Assembly (NCBI RefSeq): GCF_002368095.1 | Contig: NZ_AP018227.1 | Coordinates: 1,969,359-2,033,358, forward strand | DNA length: 64,000 bases | Direction: 5' to 3' | Source: Calothrix parasitica NIES-267 | Lineage (GTDB): Bacteria; Cyanobacteriota; Cyanobacteriia; Cyanobacteriales; Nostocaceae | Shown: piece by piece, positions 43,173-54,131 of the stretch | Numbering within the stretch: position 1 is the first letter of the stretch | How the letters are laid out: every line of letters begins with the position of its first letter | Position numbers and translations under genes: made by a program | The notes under the pieces: generated by a model | What the model saw: only the letters and a program-made list of their open reading frames with translations | Database searches by the model: none | Told to the model about the DNA's origin: nothing

Positions 43173-43229
43173 GTTCGTAGTTGCGCCGTCTTCGCTCAAG
43201 ATTTTTGGCGCTGAAGCGCAACTACGAAC
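43173..43229. repeat. Palindrome gttcgtagttgcgc / gcgcaactacgaac
   Basis: A perfect 14-bp inverted repeat with a 29-nt spacer, 7 nt after the CBCR kinase stop codon. A gaagctcaccgaaggtatcgc repeat follows at 43320-43342. Related cgtagt...actacg elements recur at 61894-62008. Confidence 0.75.
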
Positions 43230-43497
43230 CTTGTATTTTCAGTATTAACACTTAAAAGCTATCAACCCCAATAAGCTAGATGTAAATAGACTTGTGGCGA
43301 ATTTAATTCACTGCGTTAAGCGAAGCTCACCGAAGGTATCGCAATTTTTCAGATGGTTAATAAAGTTACTAAAAACCCTACACTAGTTAATTCCTAACTC
43401 CCCATCCTCGGTACGGAATTCCACAAACGCCCTTATTCACCAATACTGATTAAATTAGAAATATATATAATAGAATATTTGTCTCACACACGCATTT

Positions 43498-45603
43498 ATG
43501 ACTACAAACGTTGCTATCTCGGATAATCCTTTACTCAAATGTTCTGGCTTACCTCCTTTTACGGAAGTGAAACCGGAACACGTAGAACCAGCTTTAAATC
43601 AAATACTCTCAGAATTAAACGAAGAACTTACTCAATTAGAAGCGAGCGTAAAACCAACTTGGAGCGATTTAGTAGAACCTTTAGAACGGATAACCGAACG
43701 CTTGACCTGGAGTTGGGGTATTGTTAGCCATTTGATGGGTGTGAAAAATAGCCCGGAATTACGTCAAGCTTACGAAACTTCACAGCCACAGATAGTACAG
43801 TTTTCTACCCGAATCGGTCAGAGCAAACCTATTTACAATGCTTTCAAAGCATTGCGAGAAGGGGATAAATGGAATACTTTAGATTCAGCACAGCAAAGAA
43901 TTGTTGAATCATCTATCCGCGATGCAGAACTGGCTGGTATTGGTTTGGAAGGTGAAGCACAAGCGCGTTTCAATGCTATTCAAATGGAAATGGCCGAACT
44001 TTCCACAAAGTTCTCCAACCACGTTTTAGATGCAACCAAAGCTTTCAAATTAAAACTTGTAAATCTTGAAGAAGTCGAAGGTTTACCTCCAAGCTGGCTG
44101 AGTTTAGCAGCACAAGCAGCACGAGATGCTGGTGAAGAAAACGCAACTCCGGAAAATGGCCCTTGGTTAGTTACTTTGGATTTCCCCAGCTATGCTCCTT
44201 TTATGCAGCACAGTAAGCGACGGGATTTACGCGAACAAATGTATAAAGCTTTTGTATCTCGTGCATCTGCTGGAGAGTTGGATAATAGACCGATAATTAA
44301 GCGTATTTTGGAGCTAAGGCAGGAATTAGCTGAATTGCTCGGATATAAGAATTATGCGGAAGTTAGTTTAGCCAGTAAAATGGCTCCAAACGTAGAAGCA
44401 GTAGATAAACTTCTGGAAGAATTACGTCTCACTAGTTACGATGCTGCAAAAAAAGAATTAGAAGAATTGAAAGAATTTGCAGCTTCTAAAAATGCTCCCG
44501 AAGCAAAAGATTTAAAAAACTGGGATGTCAGTTTTTGGTCGGAACGTCAGCGTGAAGAAAAGTTTTCTTTCACTCAGGAAGAATTACGTCCTTACTTCCC
44601 GTTACCTCAAGTTCTTGATGGTTTATTCGGATTAGTTAAACGCTTATTCAACGTTAGCGTTACTCCTGCTGACGGAAAAGCTCCGGTATGGCACGAAAAT
44701 GTCCGTTATTTTCAAATAGCTGATGAAACGGGGAATCCCATCGCTTACTTTTATCTAGACCCGTACAGTCGTCCTGCTGAAAAACGCGGTGGTGCATGGA
44801 TGGATACCTGCCTAAATCGCCGTCAAATTGAGGAAAACGGTAAAACTGATATTCAATTACCAGTTGCTTACTTGATATGTAATCAAACTCCCCCAGTTGA
44901 CGATAAACCTAGCTTAATGACCTTCACAGAAGTAGAAACCCTCTTCCACGAATTCGGTCATGGTTTGCAGCATATGTTAACCAAGATAAATTATCCTAGC
45001 GCTGCTGGTATTAACAATGTCGAATGGGATGCAGTCGAATTACCCAGTCAGTTTATGGAAAACTGGTGTTACGAGCGCCCCACATTGATGGGAATGGCAA
45101 AGCATTACGAAACCGGTGAACCTCTACCGGAACATTATTATCAAAAGCTTGTTGCAGCACGTAACTATATGAGCGGTAGTGGAATGTTGCGTCAGTTGCA
45201 CTTCAGCTTGCTCGATATCGAATTACATAACCGCTATAGTCCTGATAGTGAAGAAACTCCCGAAGATATACGCAACCGCATCGCTAAAAACACAACCATA
45301 TTGCCACCGCTACCGGAAGATAATTTCCTCTGTGCGTTCGGACATATCTTTGCTGGAGGATATGCGGCTGGTTATTACAGCTATAAATGGGCTGAAGTAT
45401 TAAGTGCGGATGCTTTTGCTGCTTTTGAAGAAGCCGGATTAGAAAACGAACAAGCAATTAAGGAAACAGGTAAACGTTATCGCGACACCGTACTTGCTCT
45501 GGGTGGTAGTAAACATCCAATGGAAGTATTCAAATCCTTTCGTGGTCGCGAACCAAGTACCGAACCTTTACTCAAGCACAATGGTTTGAAAAGTGCTGCT
45601 TAA
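43498..45603 (+). CDS. prlC: Oligopeptidase A (M3 zinc metallopeptidase)
   Basis: A 701-residue cytoplasmic oligopeptidase that degrades short peptides, including cleaved signal peptides. The gluzincin motif T-L-F-H-E-F-G-H-G-L-Q-H, with two zinc His and catalytic Glu, is at about residue 480. The third ligand Glu is in G-I-N-N-V-E-W-D-A-V-E-L-P-S-Q. Length is typical of PrlC/OpdA. Start ATG 43498 is conserved-looking (M-T-T-N-V-A-I-S-D-N-P-L-L). A strong hairpin terminator follows 60 nt after the stop. Confidence 0.95.
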   Translation: MTTNVAISDNPLLKCSGLPPFTEVKPEHVEPALNQILSELNEELTQLEASVKPTWSDLVEPLERITERLTWSWGIVSHLMGVKNSPELRQAYETSQPQIVQFSTRIGQSKPIYNAFKALREGDKWNTLDSAQQRIVESSIRDAELAGIGLEGEAQARFNAIQMEMAELSTKFSNHVLDATKAFKLKLVNLEEVEGLPPSWLSLAAQAARDAGEENATPENGPWLVTLDFPSYAPFMQHSKRRDLREQMYKAFVSRASAGELDNRPIIKRILELRQELAELLGYKNYAEVSLASKMAPNVEAVDKLLEELRLTSYDAAKKELEELKEFAASKNAPEAKDLKNWDVSFWSERQREEKFSFTQEELRPYFPLPQVLDGLFGLVKRLFNVSVTPADGKAPVWHENVRYFQIADETGNPIAYFYLDPYSRPAEKRGGAWMDTCLNRRQIEENGKTDIQLPVAYLICNQTPPVDDKPSLMTFTEVETLFHEFGHGLQHMLTKINYPSAAGINNVEWDAVELPSQFMENWCYERPTLMGMAKHYETGEPLPEHYYQKLVAARNYMSGSGMLRQLHFSLLDIELHNRYSPDSEETPEDIRNRIAKNTTILPPLPEDNFLCAFGHIFAGGYAAGYYSYKWAEVLSADAFAAFEEAGLENEQAIKETGKRYRDTVLALGGSKHPMEVFKSFRGREPSTEPLLKHNGLKSAA

Positions 45604-45663
45604 GTAATTGGAAATTGATTTTTTGATTTAAACAATTCTCGAATTATTTAATTAATATCACAT

Positions 45664-45694
45664 AAAAAAGACGTTGCAGTGCAACGTCTTTTTT
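45664..45694. terminator. Bidirectional rho-independent terminator
   Basis: aaaaaagacgttgc and its perfect complement form a 14-bp stem with a 3-nt loop, with A-run and T-run on either side. It can stop both the oligopeptidase transcript (plus) and the convergent diiron-protein transcript (minus). Confidence 0.92.
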
Positions 45695-45726
45695 AGAGTT
45701 TGTTTATTTTTATGTTCAAATTGAAT

Positions 45727-46464
45727 CTAAATACAAGCCATTAAAACTGCTTCTGCTTGATTTTCTATAGACTCTACTCCATATTTTTGTGCGTAAGCTA
45801 ATAGCTCGTATGTCCATTCTGTGAAAATTTGAAATATTTTTTCGACTATTTCAAAAGCTTGTTGACGTTGGGAATCTGTGAGTTGTATTTTTGCGAGGAA
45901 GTCTTCTGCTTCTGGTGTACCTACAGTATGTCCTGTTTCTAATTTCAAATGCGATTCGCCGAAATAAAGATAATCTTTCCTTGTAATTTTGTTTAACTCA
46001 GAAGCAACTTGAGATGAAACACAGAAAAAAACATTCCCTACTGCTTCCAAAGCTTCGATTGCTGCTATTTTGATTATAGGTTCAGCTGTTAAAGTATATC
46101 CAGCAACATAATATGATATTTGACGAGTAATTTTAGTTTCCTCGCTCCAAATAGATTTCAATGCTTTTGAAAAATTTTGAATTGGATCGCAATTAAGTTT
46201 TTCAAGGTCTGTAACAAACCAACGCCAGTGTTCCTCATCCTCATTAGCGTGTTCGTTAATTATATGTTGAAGCTTGGTAACGGGCTGTGCTTCTTTAAAT
46301 ACATATTTATTTAAATCGCCAAAGCTCATAATAAAATGAGTCATGCAAGGAGCAAAAGATAGCCTCTTACTCGGCGTAATACTTTTATCTTGCATATACT
46401 CGAACAATTCTAAATTAGTAAATTCTTTTTTACTCTTTTCAATTAGTGCAAATACTTCTTGCAT
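45727..46464 (-). CDS. Heme-oxygenase-like diiron protein (CADD/DUF3865-like)
   Basis: A 245-residue all-helical protein. I-N-E-H-A-N-E-D-E-E-H-W-R-W-F and a later L-K-L-E-T-G-H-T carry Glu and His residues at the spacing of heme-oxygenase-like diiron oxidases, the class including chlamydial CADD and a structurally solved Nostoc CADD-like protein. A helical T-x-x-A-E-P-I-I-K-I segment lies between. The reaction cannot be predicted; relatives do oxidative C-C or C-N cleavage or pABA formation. The ATG at 46464 has an AAAGGAAA site, so the upstream TTA-rich frame to 46497 was not used. It is isolated, with no biosynthetic neighbours. Confidence 0.75.
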   Translation of the reverse strand: MQEVFALIEKSKKEFTNLELFEYMQDKSITPSKRLSFAPCMTHFIMSFGDLNKYVFKEAQPVTKLQHIINEHANEDEEHWRWFVTDLEKLNCDPIQNFSKALKSIWSEETKITRQISYYVAGYTLTAEPIIKIAAIEALEAVGNVFFCVSSQVASELNKITRKDYLYFGESHLKLETGHTVGTPEAEDFLAKIQLTDSQRQQAFEIVEKIFQIFTEWTYELLAYAQKYGVESIENQAEAVLMACI

Positions 46465-47054
46465 TAGATTTTCCTTTATATTGCTAACTATTATCAAGTT
46501 TTTTGTGTAGGTTGAATTTCAACGCATACGAAATTAGATAGTGCAACCTGATATATAAGTAGCATTAAGGCATTTAATCCTACTATGAATAAATTAGTAT
46601 CTATTGCCTGCTATACAAAATTATCAAAATCTGCTGGCGTTCATTTATTTTTATTCATAACTAGAATGTAAATCAGTTTTTCTGTTTTTACAGCAGTAGA
46701 TATCGGCAAAATATCATTCTCTCTACAAAGAGACATCTTGTATTCGTTATACAATCTGCTTAAGTAGTAATACGCCCTAAACAATATGCATTTAAAAAAA
46801 ATATATATTCATTGTTATTTATTTTTGAAGATTAGATAGAGAGAATATAGAACAATAGTCAGAATATTCAATCAGTAATTGTTTTTTATTTTTAATGTTC
46901 AAATAACTTAAAAATTTTAGTCAATATATATAAAAAATAAATATAACTATTGTTGTCTAAATGTATCTCGATATAAATACTTAGATAACAAATTTTAGCC
47001 TATCAAGTTTGTATTGCAAAAATTATTAATTGTATGAGATATTTATATGCTTTT
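46465..47054. other. AT-rich intergenic region
   Basis: 590 bp of very AT-rich sequence between two minus-strand genes. No gene, repeat array or strong hairpin was recognised. Confidence 0.45.
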
Positions 47055-50000
47055 TCAACTATTATTTGGTTGAGTAATCGGAATTTTAATTACAAACTCG
47101 GTACCTTCTCTTAATTTACTGAAGCAGCTTAGCTGTCCACCATGTCTATCAACGACAATTTGATAACTAATCGATAAACCTAAACCAGTTCCAACTCCTA
47201 TAGGCTTAGTAGTAAAGAATGGGTCAAATAAACGTCGCTGAACTTCTTCAGGAATTCCTGTACCGTTATCTATGATATGAATGCCAACGCAATCATTATC
47301 AAGTATTTCTGTAGTAATGGTAATTATAGGTTTAGAAACTTGATTTTCGCATAATCCTTCTTCTAATGCGTCAATAGCATTAGTAATCAAATTCATAAAT
47401 ACTTGGTTAAGCTGTCCTGGGAAACAAACGACTTTTGGTAAGTTTTCGTATTTCTTAATTACTTCAATCCCGTGATGTTCCTGCTTGGGCTTGAGGCGAT
47501 GTTGCAAAATCATTAAAGTGCTTTCGATGCCTTCATGAATGTCTACCGTCTTCATTTCAGCCTCATCAAGACGAGAAAACGTTCTTAGTGATTGCACGAT
47601 TTCCCGAATTCTCTCAGCCCCAACCATCATTGATTTCATTAATTTTGGTAAATCTGAAGCTAAAAAATCTACATCAATGGCTTCTATTTCTTCTTCTATT
47701 TCTGAAGTCGGTTCAGGATATTCTTCCTCGTACAGCTTCAGTAAGCCTAAAATATCTTTAGTATAATTATTTGCGTGAACTAAATTACCATAAATAAAGT
47801 TAACGGGATTGTTGATTTCGTGAGCAACTCCAGCCACTAGCTGACCCAAGCCAGACATTTTTTCACTTTGCACTAACTGAGATTGGGCTTTTTGGAGTTG
47901 TTGCAGTGTTTGTTCTATCTGCTGGGCTTGCTTTTGAGCGTTTAGTGCAGTTTGCTGAGTTTCAGCGTAAAGGTCAGCTTGATTAATGGCGATCGCCAGT
48001 TGGTCTACAACTGCTTGGAGCAATTCTACTTCACTATCAGTCCAAGGACGAGTTTTTGCCCAATGACCGCAAACTATTACACCAATTTGACCGGAACGTG
48101 TCTGGATTGGTAATACAATTTCCGATTTAATTCCTAAAGATTCTAAAAATTTTCGATGTACTGGTTCTTCACATTTACTTGCATCGTCTATCTTCAATAC
48201 TTCTTGGTTTATAAACAGTTCTGTTACCGGACCTACTTTATCTATAGAATGACGACCGAGCAAGCTAGGTAAACTACTATTTTTGGATTCTTCAATAGTT
48301 TCCCAAATTGGAGGTTCAGCATTCGGATTAAACCAAGAAAAACTACATCTATCAATATTTAATAAATCTCTAATTTGTTGTATAGCTATTTGTAAAACAG
48401 TGTTTAAATTTAATGATTCACGAATTTGGCTGGCGAGATTGTTAAGCAGTTTTTCCCGACGTGCTAGCTCTTTATATTTCGATTCCGATTCTTTTATAGC
48501 AGTTTCGGCTTGTTTTCGTGCTGAAATATCTCGGGTAACGGTAGCAAAAGCTATAGGTTTCTCAGTTTTTTGATCTTTGATAACAAAAACATTGTAATCA
48601 ATTGGGATCAGTTCACCTGTTTTACAATGTTGGAAGCGAAATTCTCCTTGCCATCGTCCTGTACGTTGAATAATCGGTACCATATTTTTCTCAAAGTATT
48701 CCCAATCTTCAGGTGTATGATAGTCAGCTATAGTTGTTTTTCTGTATTCTTCAGTACTATTTATTCCTACAAGTTTTTTGCCAGCTTCGTTAAGAAACAA
48801 AGTTTGAGTGTCAAGTGATGCTATGGCAATAAAGTCAGAGCTATTCTCTATCAGAGATACAAACTTTTGTACGTCATCTTCTGCTTGCTTAAGCTCGGTA
48901 ATATCCATCACCATTCCATCCCAAACAATATCACCGTTGGCTTGCTTTTCTGGTCTAGCATGCCCTTTCAACCACTTCAATTCTCCTGAAGAGGTCGTAA
49001 TTCGCCATTCATGCTTCCAAAGCTGCAAATTTTGAGCAGAAGTTGCTATTGACTGCTGTAAAATGGGTAAATCATCTGGATGGATTTGGTCAAAAATACT
49101 GCGAGCATTTCCTTGAATCCGTTCTGGTTTTAATTCAAACAGCTCGTAACAGCCAGGACTAACGTAAGAAAAATAATTAGACCCATCCGGACACAATGTA
49201 TATTGATAAATCATTCCCGGAATGTTAGCGGCTAGTTTTTCAAGCCGTGCTTCTGTTTTATGTAGCGATTCCTCGGCTTGCTGTCTTCCTGTAATTTGGG
49301 TTTGCAGTTGTTGATTTGCTGATTCAAGTTCTGCGGTGCGACTTTTTACTTTACTTTCTAAATCTTGCTGGTACTGACGCAACTTCTCTTCAATTTGTAT
49401 TTTGTCGCTGATATCAATCATCAGCCCACCCCAAAGAATATCGCAACCAGTTTGTCTTTCGGGTCTTAATACGCACCTAACCCACTTGCATTTACCTGCT
49501 AAGCTTGTAACTATTCTACCTTCCCACACCCACGGTAGTAATGTATCAGCTGAAAGTCTCATTGATTCTAAATAAGAATCTCGGTCATCTGGATGAATTA
49601 AATCAAAGACCACGCTGAAATCTTGTTCTACTTTGTGAGGTTCTATTTCCAGGAATCTCCGACAACCAGGACTAATATAAGGAAATGATATTTCCCCAGT
49701 TGCATCCAAACGAAACTGATATATAACCCCCGGTACAGTTGCTGCTAGCTTTCGGAAACGTCTTTCGCTTGCTGTTAATGCTTCGTTGCAAAGCATTTGT
49801 TCTGTAACTTTCTCGGATGAAAAAATAATTCCTTTTATTTCACCATTGTCTCCATTCCAAGGACGACATTCCCACTTTATCCACTCTATTTCACCATCAA
49901 TATTCGTAATTTTGTCAGCTTCACAGCTTGCTACTGCACCAGTCAAACAACGCTGGTGAATCATCTTCCATCTATCCGAACTCTGAGGAAATATTTCGTA

Positions 50001-50171
50001 ATAGCAACGACCTATACAACATTCACTATTCAAACCGTAATCTGACAACCACTTGTGGCTTGCAGCCATCAAGCACATCTGAGTATCAAACATGGCAACA
50101 GCTACAGGTAGATGCTTTAGAAGCACTTGGAGCAGCTGGGAACTATTTTCGGACTGTACGGGCAGATGCAT
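47055..50171 (-). CDS. Multi-PAS/GAF sensor histidine kinase
   Basis: A 1038-residue soluble sensor. Four PAS domains occur in order: about 10-130; about 140-265 (PAS_3 type, V-I-Y-Q-F-R...I-H-P-D-D-R); about 305-430, a near copy of the second (M-I-Y-Q-Y...I-H-P-D-D-L); and about 435-555. A GAF domain without bilin Cys (about 575-730) and a coiled coil follow. The HisKA His784 is in G-V-A-H-E-I-N-N-P, and the HATPase has N-L-I-T-N-A-I-D-A-L and G-T-G-L-G-L-S-I. The kinase core is close to that of the CBCR kinase, so both belong to one paralogous family. No receiver domain or adjacent regulator. Signal unknown. Confidence 0.92.
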   Translation of the reverse strand: MHLPVQSENSSQLLQVLLKHLPVAVAMFDTQMCLMAASHKWLSDYGLNSECCIGRCYYEIFPQSSDRWKMIHQRCLTGAVASCEADKITNIDGEIEWIKWECRPWNGDNGEIKGIIFSSEKVTEQMLCNEALTASERRFRKLAATVPGVIYQFRLDATGEISFPYISPGCRRFLEIEPHKVEQDFSVVFDLIHPDDRDSYLESMRLSADTLLPWVWEGRIVTSLAGKCKWVRCVLRPERQTGCDILWGGLMIDISDKIQIEEKLRQYQQDLESKVKSRTAELESANQQLQTQITGRQQAEESLHKTEARLEKLAANIPGMIYQYTLCPDGSNYFSYVSPGCYELFELKPERIQGNARSIFDQIHPDDLPILQQSIATSAQNLQLWKHEWRITTSSGELKWLKGHARPEKQANGDIVWDGMVMDITELKQAEDDVQKFVSLIENSSDFIAIASLDTQTLFLNEAGKKLVGINSTEEYRKTTIADYHTPEDWEYFEKNMVPIIQRTGRWQGEFRFQHCKTGELIPIDYNVFVIKDQKTEKPIAFATVTRDISARKQAETAIKESESKYKELARREKLLNNLASQIRESLNLNTVLQIAIQQIRDLLNIDRCSFSWFNPNAEPPIWETIEESKNSSLPSLLGRHSIDKVGPVTELFINQEVLKIDDASKCEEPVHRKFLESLGIKSEIVLPIQTRSGQIGVIVCGHWAKTRPWTDSEVELLQAVVDQLAIAINQADLYAETQQTALNAQKQAQQIEQTLQQLQKAQSQLVQSEKMSGLGQLVAGVAHEINNPVNFIYGNLVHANNYTKDILGLLKLYEEEYPEPTSEIEEEIEAIDVDFLASDLPKLMKSMMVGAERIREIVQSLRTFSRLDEAEMKTVDIHEGIESTLMILQHRLKPKQEHHGIEVIKKYENLPKVVCFPGQLNQVFMNLITNAIDALEEGLCENQVSKPIITITTEILDNDCVGIHIIDNGTGIPEEVQRRLFDPFFTTKPIGVGTGLGLSISYQIVVDRHGGQLSCFSKLREGTEFVIKIPITQPNNS

Positions 50172-50859
50172 ATAGTTGAGTCGTAAATACGCTGATAAAC
50201 GCGCTTGAAATAATACTTACTGATACTGATAAAATTCCTTTTGGGAATGTCATTCAATATAACTAGACACCAACTAACTCAGCTACCGAATTTTCTCTGA
50301 ATTAAGATAAATAATTTATGAATTAACCTCTGAAGGGGCTGATTCACGGGATAAACCTTATTTTATATTTATCGAAACGTGTTTCTCTTGTTTCTTTTTA
50401 TCGCATCAAGAAATGATAAAAAGATTCAAAATTTAGTTAATAACATTATCTAATTATCTTCTTGGTGATAATCAGAGCGGTTTCATCTACAACATAAACA
50501 TAACAATTCGTACAATTAACAAATGCCTAAAATAGGAAAATTGATTATTTTTGTTTGCAAAAATTTATATATTTACGTTTATATGTATATTTTTACAAAA
50601 ATTTACCTAGTTATAATTAACTTTATTAAACATAGATTACAACTAATAAATTTTATAATTATTCGTTAAGTTAATAGTGCAAAATAAAGAGTAGGATAAA
50701 TCATGTGGAGCCGAGATTATAACTTCAGGTAATGCCGGTTAAAATCCACCCAACCGTCCTTTGTCTTTTGTCATTTGCCTGAAAAGGTAATAGCAAAAAA
50801 CAGAGAAAATTCGAGCAAGGCGGTGAAAACCTAAGCTAGGCAATAATAAATATGTCCCT
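50172..50859. promoter_or_regulatory. Divergent region with structured leader upstream of the USP gene
   Basis: AT-rich to about 50700, then a more GC-balanced 150 nt that looks structured. ttcaggtaa (50724-50732) can pair with ttgcctgaa (50775-50783), enclosing cggtt/aaccg (50736-50740 with 50752-50756). An agg...cct stem lies just before the ATG. It does not match a riboswitch class I can name. Confidence 0.4.
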
Positions 50860-51714
50860 ATGATGCAAAATATTTTGCTAGCTGTCTCAGGATTGGGACA
50901 CGCAGAAGAAATGCTTAAATCAATGGAGGAAATACCATCAATTCAACGAGCAAAAGTTACCGTTTTGCATGTTGTTCCTCCACAAACCACCGCCGAAACA
51001 ATGACAGCTAAGTGGGAAGAAGGCGGTAGAATTTTAGCAAGCGCTATTCAAAAGTTGCAGCTAAATCCTAATCAAGTTAATTCTGTGCTGCGTCAAGGTG
51101 AACCTAAAGATGTCGTCTGTCAAGTGGCAGATGAAATCGATGCTGATTTAATTATCATGGGTTCAAGAGGACTCAAGCGCTTACAATCAATTTTGGCTAA
51201 TTCTGTTAGTCAGTACGTGTTTCAACTGTCTCGTCGTCCAATGTTGCTGGTTAAAGATGACATTTATGTCAAAGCAATTAACCGGGTTATGGTGGCGGTT
51301 GACAAATCAGAAGCGTCACAGTACTGTTTAGACTTGGCTTTGTCTTTGCTGAGAGATATCAAAGGCGGCGAGTTGATTTTAACTCACGTCATGACTGACC
51401 TGAAAAGTCCGTCGGCAGAAACCGCACAGCTGAACCCTGAAAAGCACCCAATGTTGGCAGCAGCAGCAAATAAAGCTCAGACACAAGGTGTTAGCTCTCG
51501 CAGTATACTGAGCATTGGCAAACCGGGAGAAAAAATTTGTGACTTAGCACAAGAGATGAACGTGGACTTATTATTAGTCGGTTCTCCTGACCGTCGTCCT
51601 TCAATTGCTAAGGATTTTGTCGATTTGGATAAGCTTATAGGTGCTTCCCTGTCTGATTACGTCAGGATAAATGCGACCTGTCCGGTTTTATTGGCGCGTA
51701 CTGAAGCAGATTAA
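50860..51714 (+). CDS. Tandem universal stress protein (two UspA domains)
   Basis: A 284-residue cytoplasmic protein of two UspA-like domains (about 1-140 and 145-284). The first has N-I-L-L-A-V-S-G at its start and I-I-M-G-S-R-G-L near its end. The second starts N-R-V-M-V-A-V-D-K-S and ends with L-L-V-G-S-P-D-R-R, both of which resemble ATP-binding G-x-x-G-x-x loops. Such proteins respond to stress; ligand (ATP, AMP or c-di-AMP) cannot be decided. Two adjacent ATGs exist and 50860 was kept. A clear terminator follows. Confidence 0.9.
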   Translation: MMQNILLAVSGLGHAEEMLKSMEEIPSIQRAKVTVLHVVPPQTTAETMTAKWEEGGRILASAIQKLQLNPNQVNSVLRQGEPKDVVCQVADEIDADLIIMGSRGLKRLQSILANSVSQYVFQLSRRPMLLVKDDIYVKAINRVMVAVDKSEASQYCLDLALSLLRDIKGGELILTHVMTDLKSPSAETAQLNPEKHPMLAAAANKAQTQGVSSRSILSIGKPGEKICDLAQEMNVDLLLVGSPDRRPSIAKDFVDLDKLIGASLSDYVRINATCPVLLARTEAD

Positions 51715-51774
51715 GCAGATTAAACGCTATTTTACATTCAATTCATTTAACTATAGATTTCGCGGTTGATAGAT

Positions 51775-51809
51775 AAAACCCCTACACTTATAAACAGTGC
51801 TGGGGTTTT
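51775..51809 (+). terminator. Rho-independent terminator after the USP gene
   Basis: aaaacccc...ggggtttt outer stem with an inner cact/agtg stem, followed by T, 60 nt after the stop codon. The A-rich left arm allows action on the convergent psbM transcript as well. Confidence 0.85.
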
Positions 51810-51833
51810 TCCTTTCAAAGCATTAAGTATTAA

Positions 51834-51953
51834 TTAAGAATCGTTTCTTCCGCTTTCACGGCTAACTGTTAAGGTGTAAAGTAATACTAAAAAAATTGCG
51901 GGAACTAATACGAACAGAATGCTCGCAATGAATCCCAAATCATTAGTTTGCAT
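51834..51953 (-). CDS. psbM: Photosystem II reaction centre protein M
   Basis: A 39-residue single-helix thylakoid membrane protein at the PSII monomer interface. The translated peptide begins M-Q-T-N-D-L-G-F-I-A-S-I-L-F-V-L-V-P, matching PsbM, with one membrane helix up to L-L-Y and a short hydrophilic tail. The frame is too short for routine reading-frame lists. It is the last gene of the minus-strand run tgt, psbK, ferredoxin, psbM, separated from the ferredoxin gene by about 100 nt. Confidence 0.95.
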   Translation of the reverse strand: MQTNDLGFIASILFVLVPAIFLVLLYTLTVSRESGRNDS

Positions 51954-52057
51954 AGTTAAAAAGCCTCTCTTTTTATTTGCAGCCACTGGTTCTAGAATAC
52001 CATTACTGATGCTTAAGTGATTGATATCAAAAAAAGACAGCTTACAAGATATAGTCC

Positions 52058-52354
52058 TTAAGGCTTGGTTACTACACTTACGGCACCACTAACCAAGGCT
52101 TGACAAGCAAGACGGTAATTTTCCGGCTTTTTTTTCAATATTTTGTTTTCTACATCAGTGCGAGGTGAGAGATTTTCAATTCCTTCTGTTATCTCTACTA
52201 TACAGGTACCACATTGACCTGCTCCTCCACAATTCATCATTTTTCCCCATACTTTATAGATATCAATATTGTTTTGCATGGCTTTCAATCGCAAATTCGC
52301 ACCATCAGCCGCAACTACTTCTTTATTTTCTTTAACGAAATTAATGTTACCCAT
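52058..52354 (-). CDS. Plant-type [2Fe-2S] ferredoxin
   Basis: A 98-residue soluble electron carrier. The cluster ligands are the three cysteines in [12 protein letters not shown], plus a late Cys in R-L-A-C-Q-A. The Cys-x5-Cys-x2-Cys spacing is that of the plant type, but the sequence is divergent from photosynthetic PetF (N-terminal [10 protein letters not shown]). It is likely a specialised ferredoxin like Synechocystis Slr0148. Linkage to psbK and psbM suggests a thylakoid-related role (inference). Confidence 0.9.
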   Translation of the reverse strand: MGNINFVKENKEVVAADGANLRLKAMQNNIDIYKVWGKMMNCGGAGQCGTCIVEITEGIENLSPRTDVENKILKKKPENYRLACQALVSGAVSVVTKP

Positions 52355-52528
52355 AAGTTAATACCCTGTTTAATATTTTCCTGACAATAAATACTATATC
52401 TATTATCTAACTTATTACAAAAAGTTAAGAAATATCAAATTTTGCAAAGAGTATGAAGCAAAAAAATAAGACAGACCTGTAAAGCCTGTCTAAAATTTTG
52501 TTTTCTAGTCAACTTGCGCCGCGTTAAT

Positions 52529-52666
52529 TTACTTGAAACCTACAGCAGCTTGCCAAACAAAAGCTAGTAACAAGAAGAAAACGGGAATAACTGGGAGAAC
52601 ATCTACCAAAGGGTCAAAAACTTGATAAGCTTCTGGCAATTTCGCTAATAATATTGTTACTTCCAT
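52529..52666 (-). CDS. psbK: Photosystem II reaction centre protein K
   Basis: A 45-residue PSII subunit near CP43. The translated peptide contains the conserved K-L-P-E-A-Y[15 protein letters not shown], then a single helix ending F-V-W-Q-A-A-V-G-F. The first eight residues are cleaved in known PsbK, whose mature form begins K-L-P-E. The gene is too short for standard frame lists. It lies downstream of tgt on the same strand, a linkage found in many cyanobacteria. Confidence 0.96.
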   Translation of the reverse strand: MEVTILLAKLPEAYQVFDPLVDVLPVIPVFFLLLAFVWQAAVGFK

Positions 52667-52975
52667 GTTTGTTTAAATCCAAGTATCCAACACAGTTTTC
52701 ATATTTGAGCAATATTTTAACATGATTGGTGTATGGGAAGTTGCTGGGAAGAAATAAGTGATAGATAATTTTTAATAAATAATTTAATTGACATTTCTAG
52801 CATCAAAGCAGTTTGAAATTTAGCTGTTAAGCTTTTCAGGCAATTTCAATTGTAAATTCGGTTCTTTGATTTTCACTTATTGGATTAGAAGTAAGTATTG
52901 CTAAAAACTTACGTGAAATAACCGTGAAATAACATTTAATCTTTCCCAAGGTAAATACTGACAAATGATAACTGT
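52667..52975. other. Gap between tgt and psbK
   Basis: 309 bp with no gene seen. It probably holds the psbK promoter. No strong hairpin recognised. Confidence 0.4.
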
Positions 52976-54112
<1,137 letters not shown>

Positions 54113-54131
54113 TTAACTTATTAAACCAAAT

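Noticed and set aside
50700-50859. Known riboswitch (cobalamin, c-di-AMP or glutamine class)
   Set aside because: The conserved cores of these classes were looked for and not found; only generic stem structure is visible.
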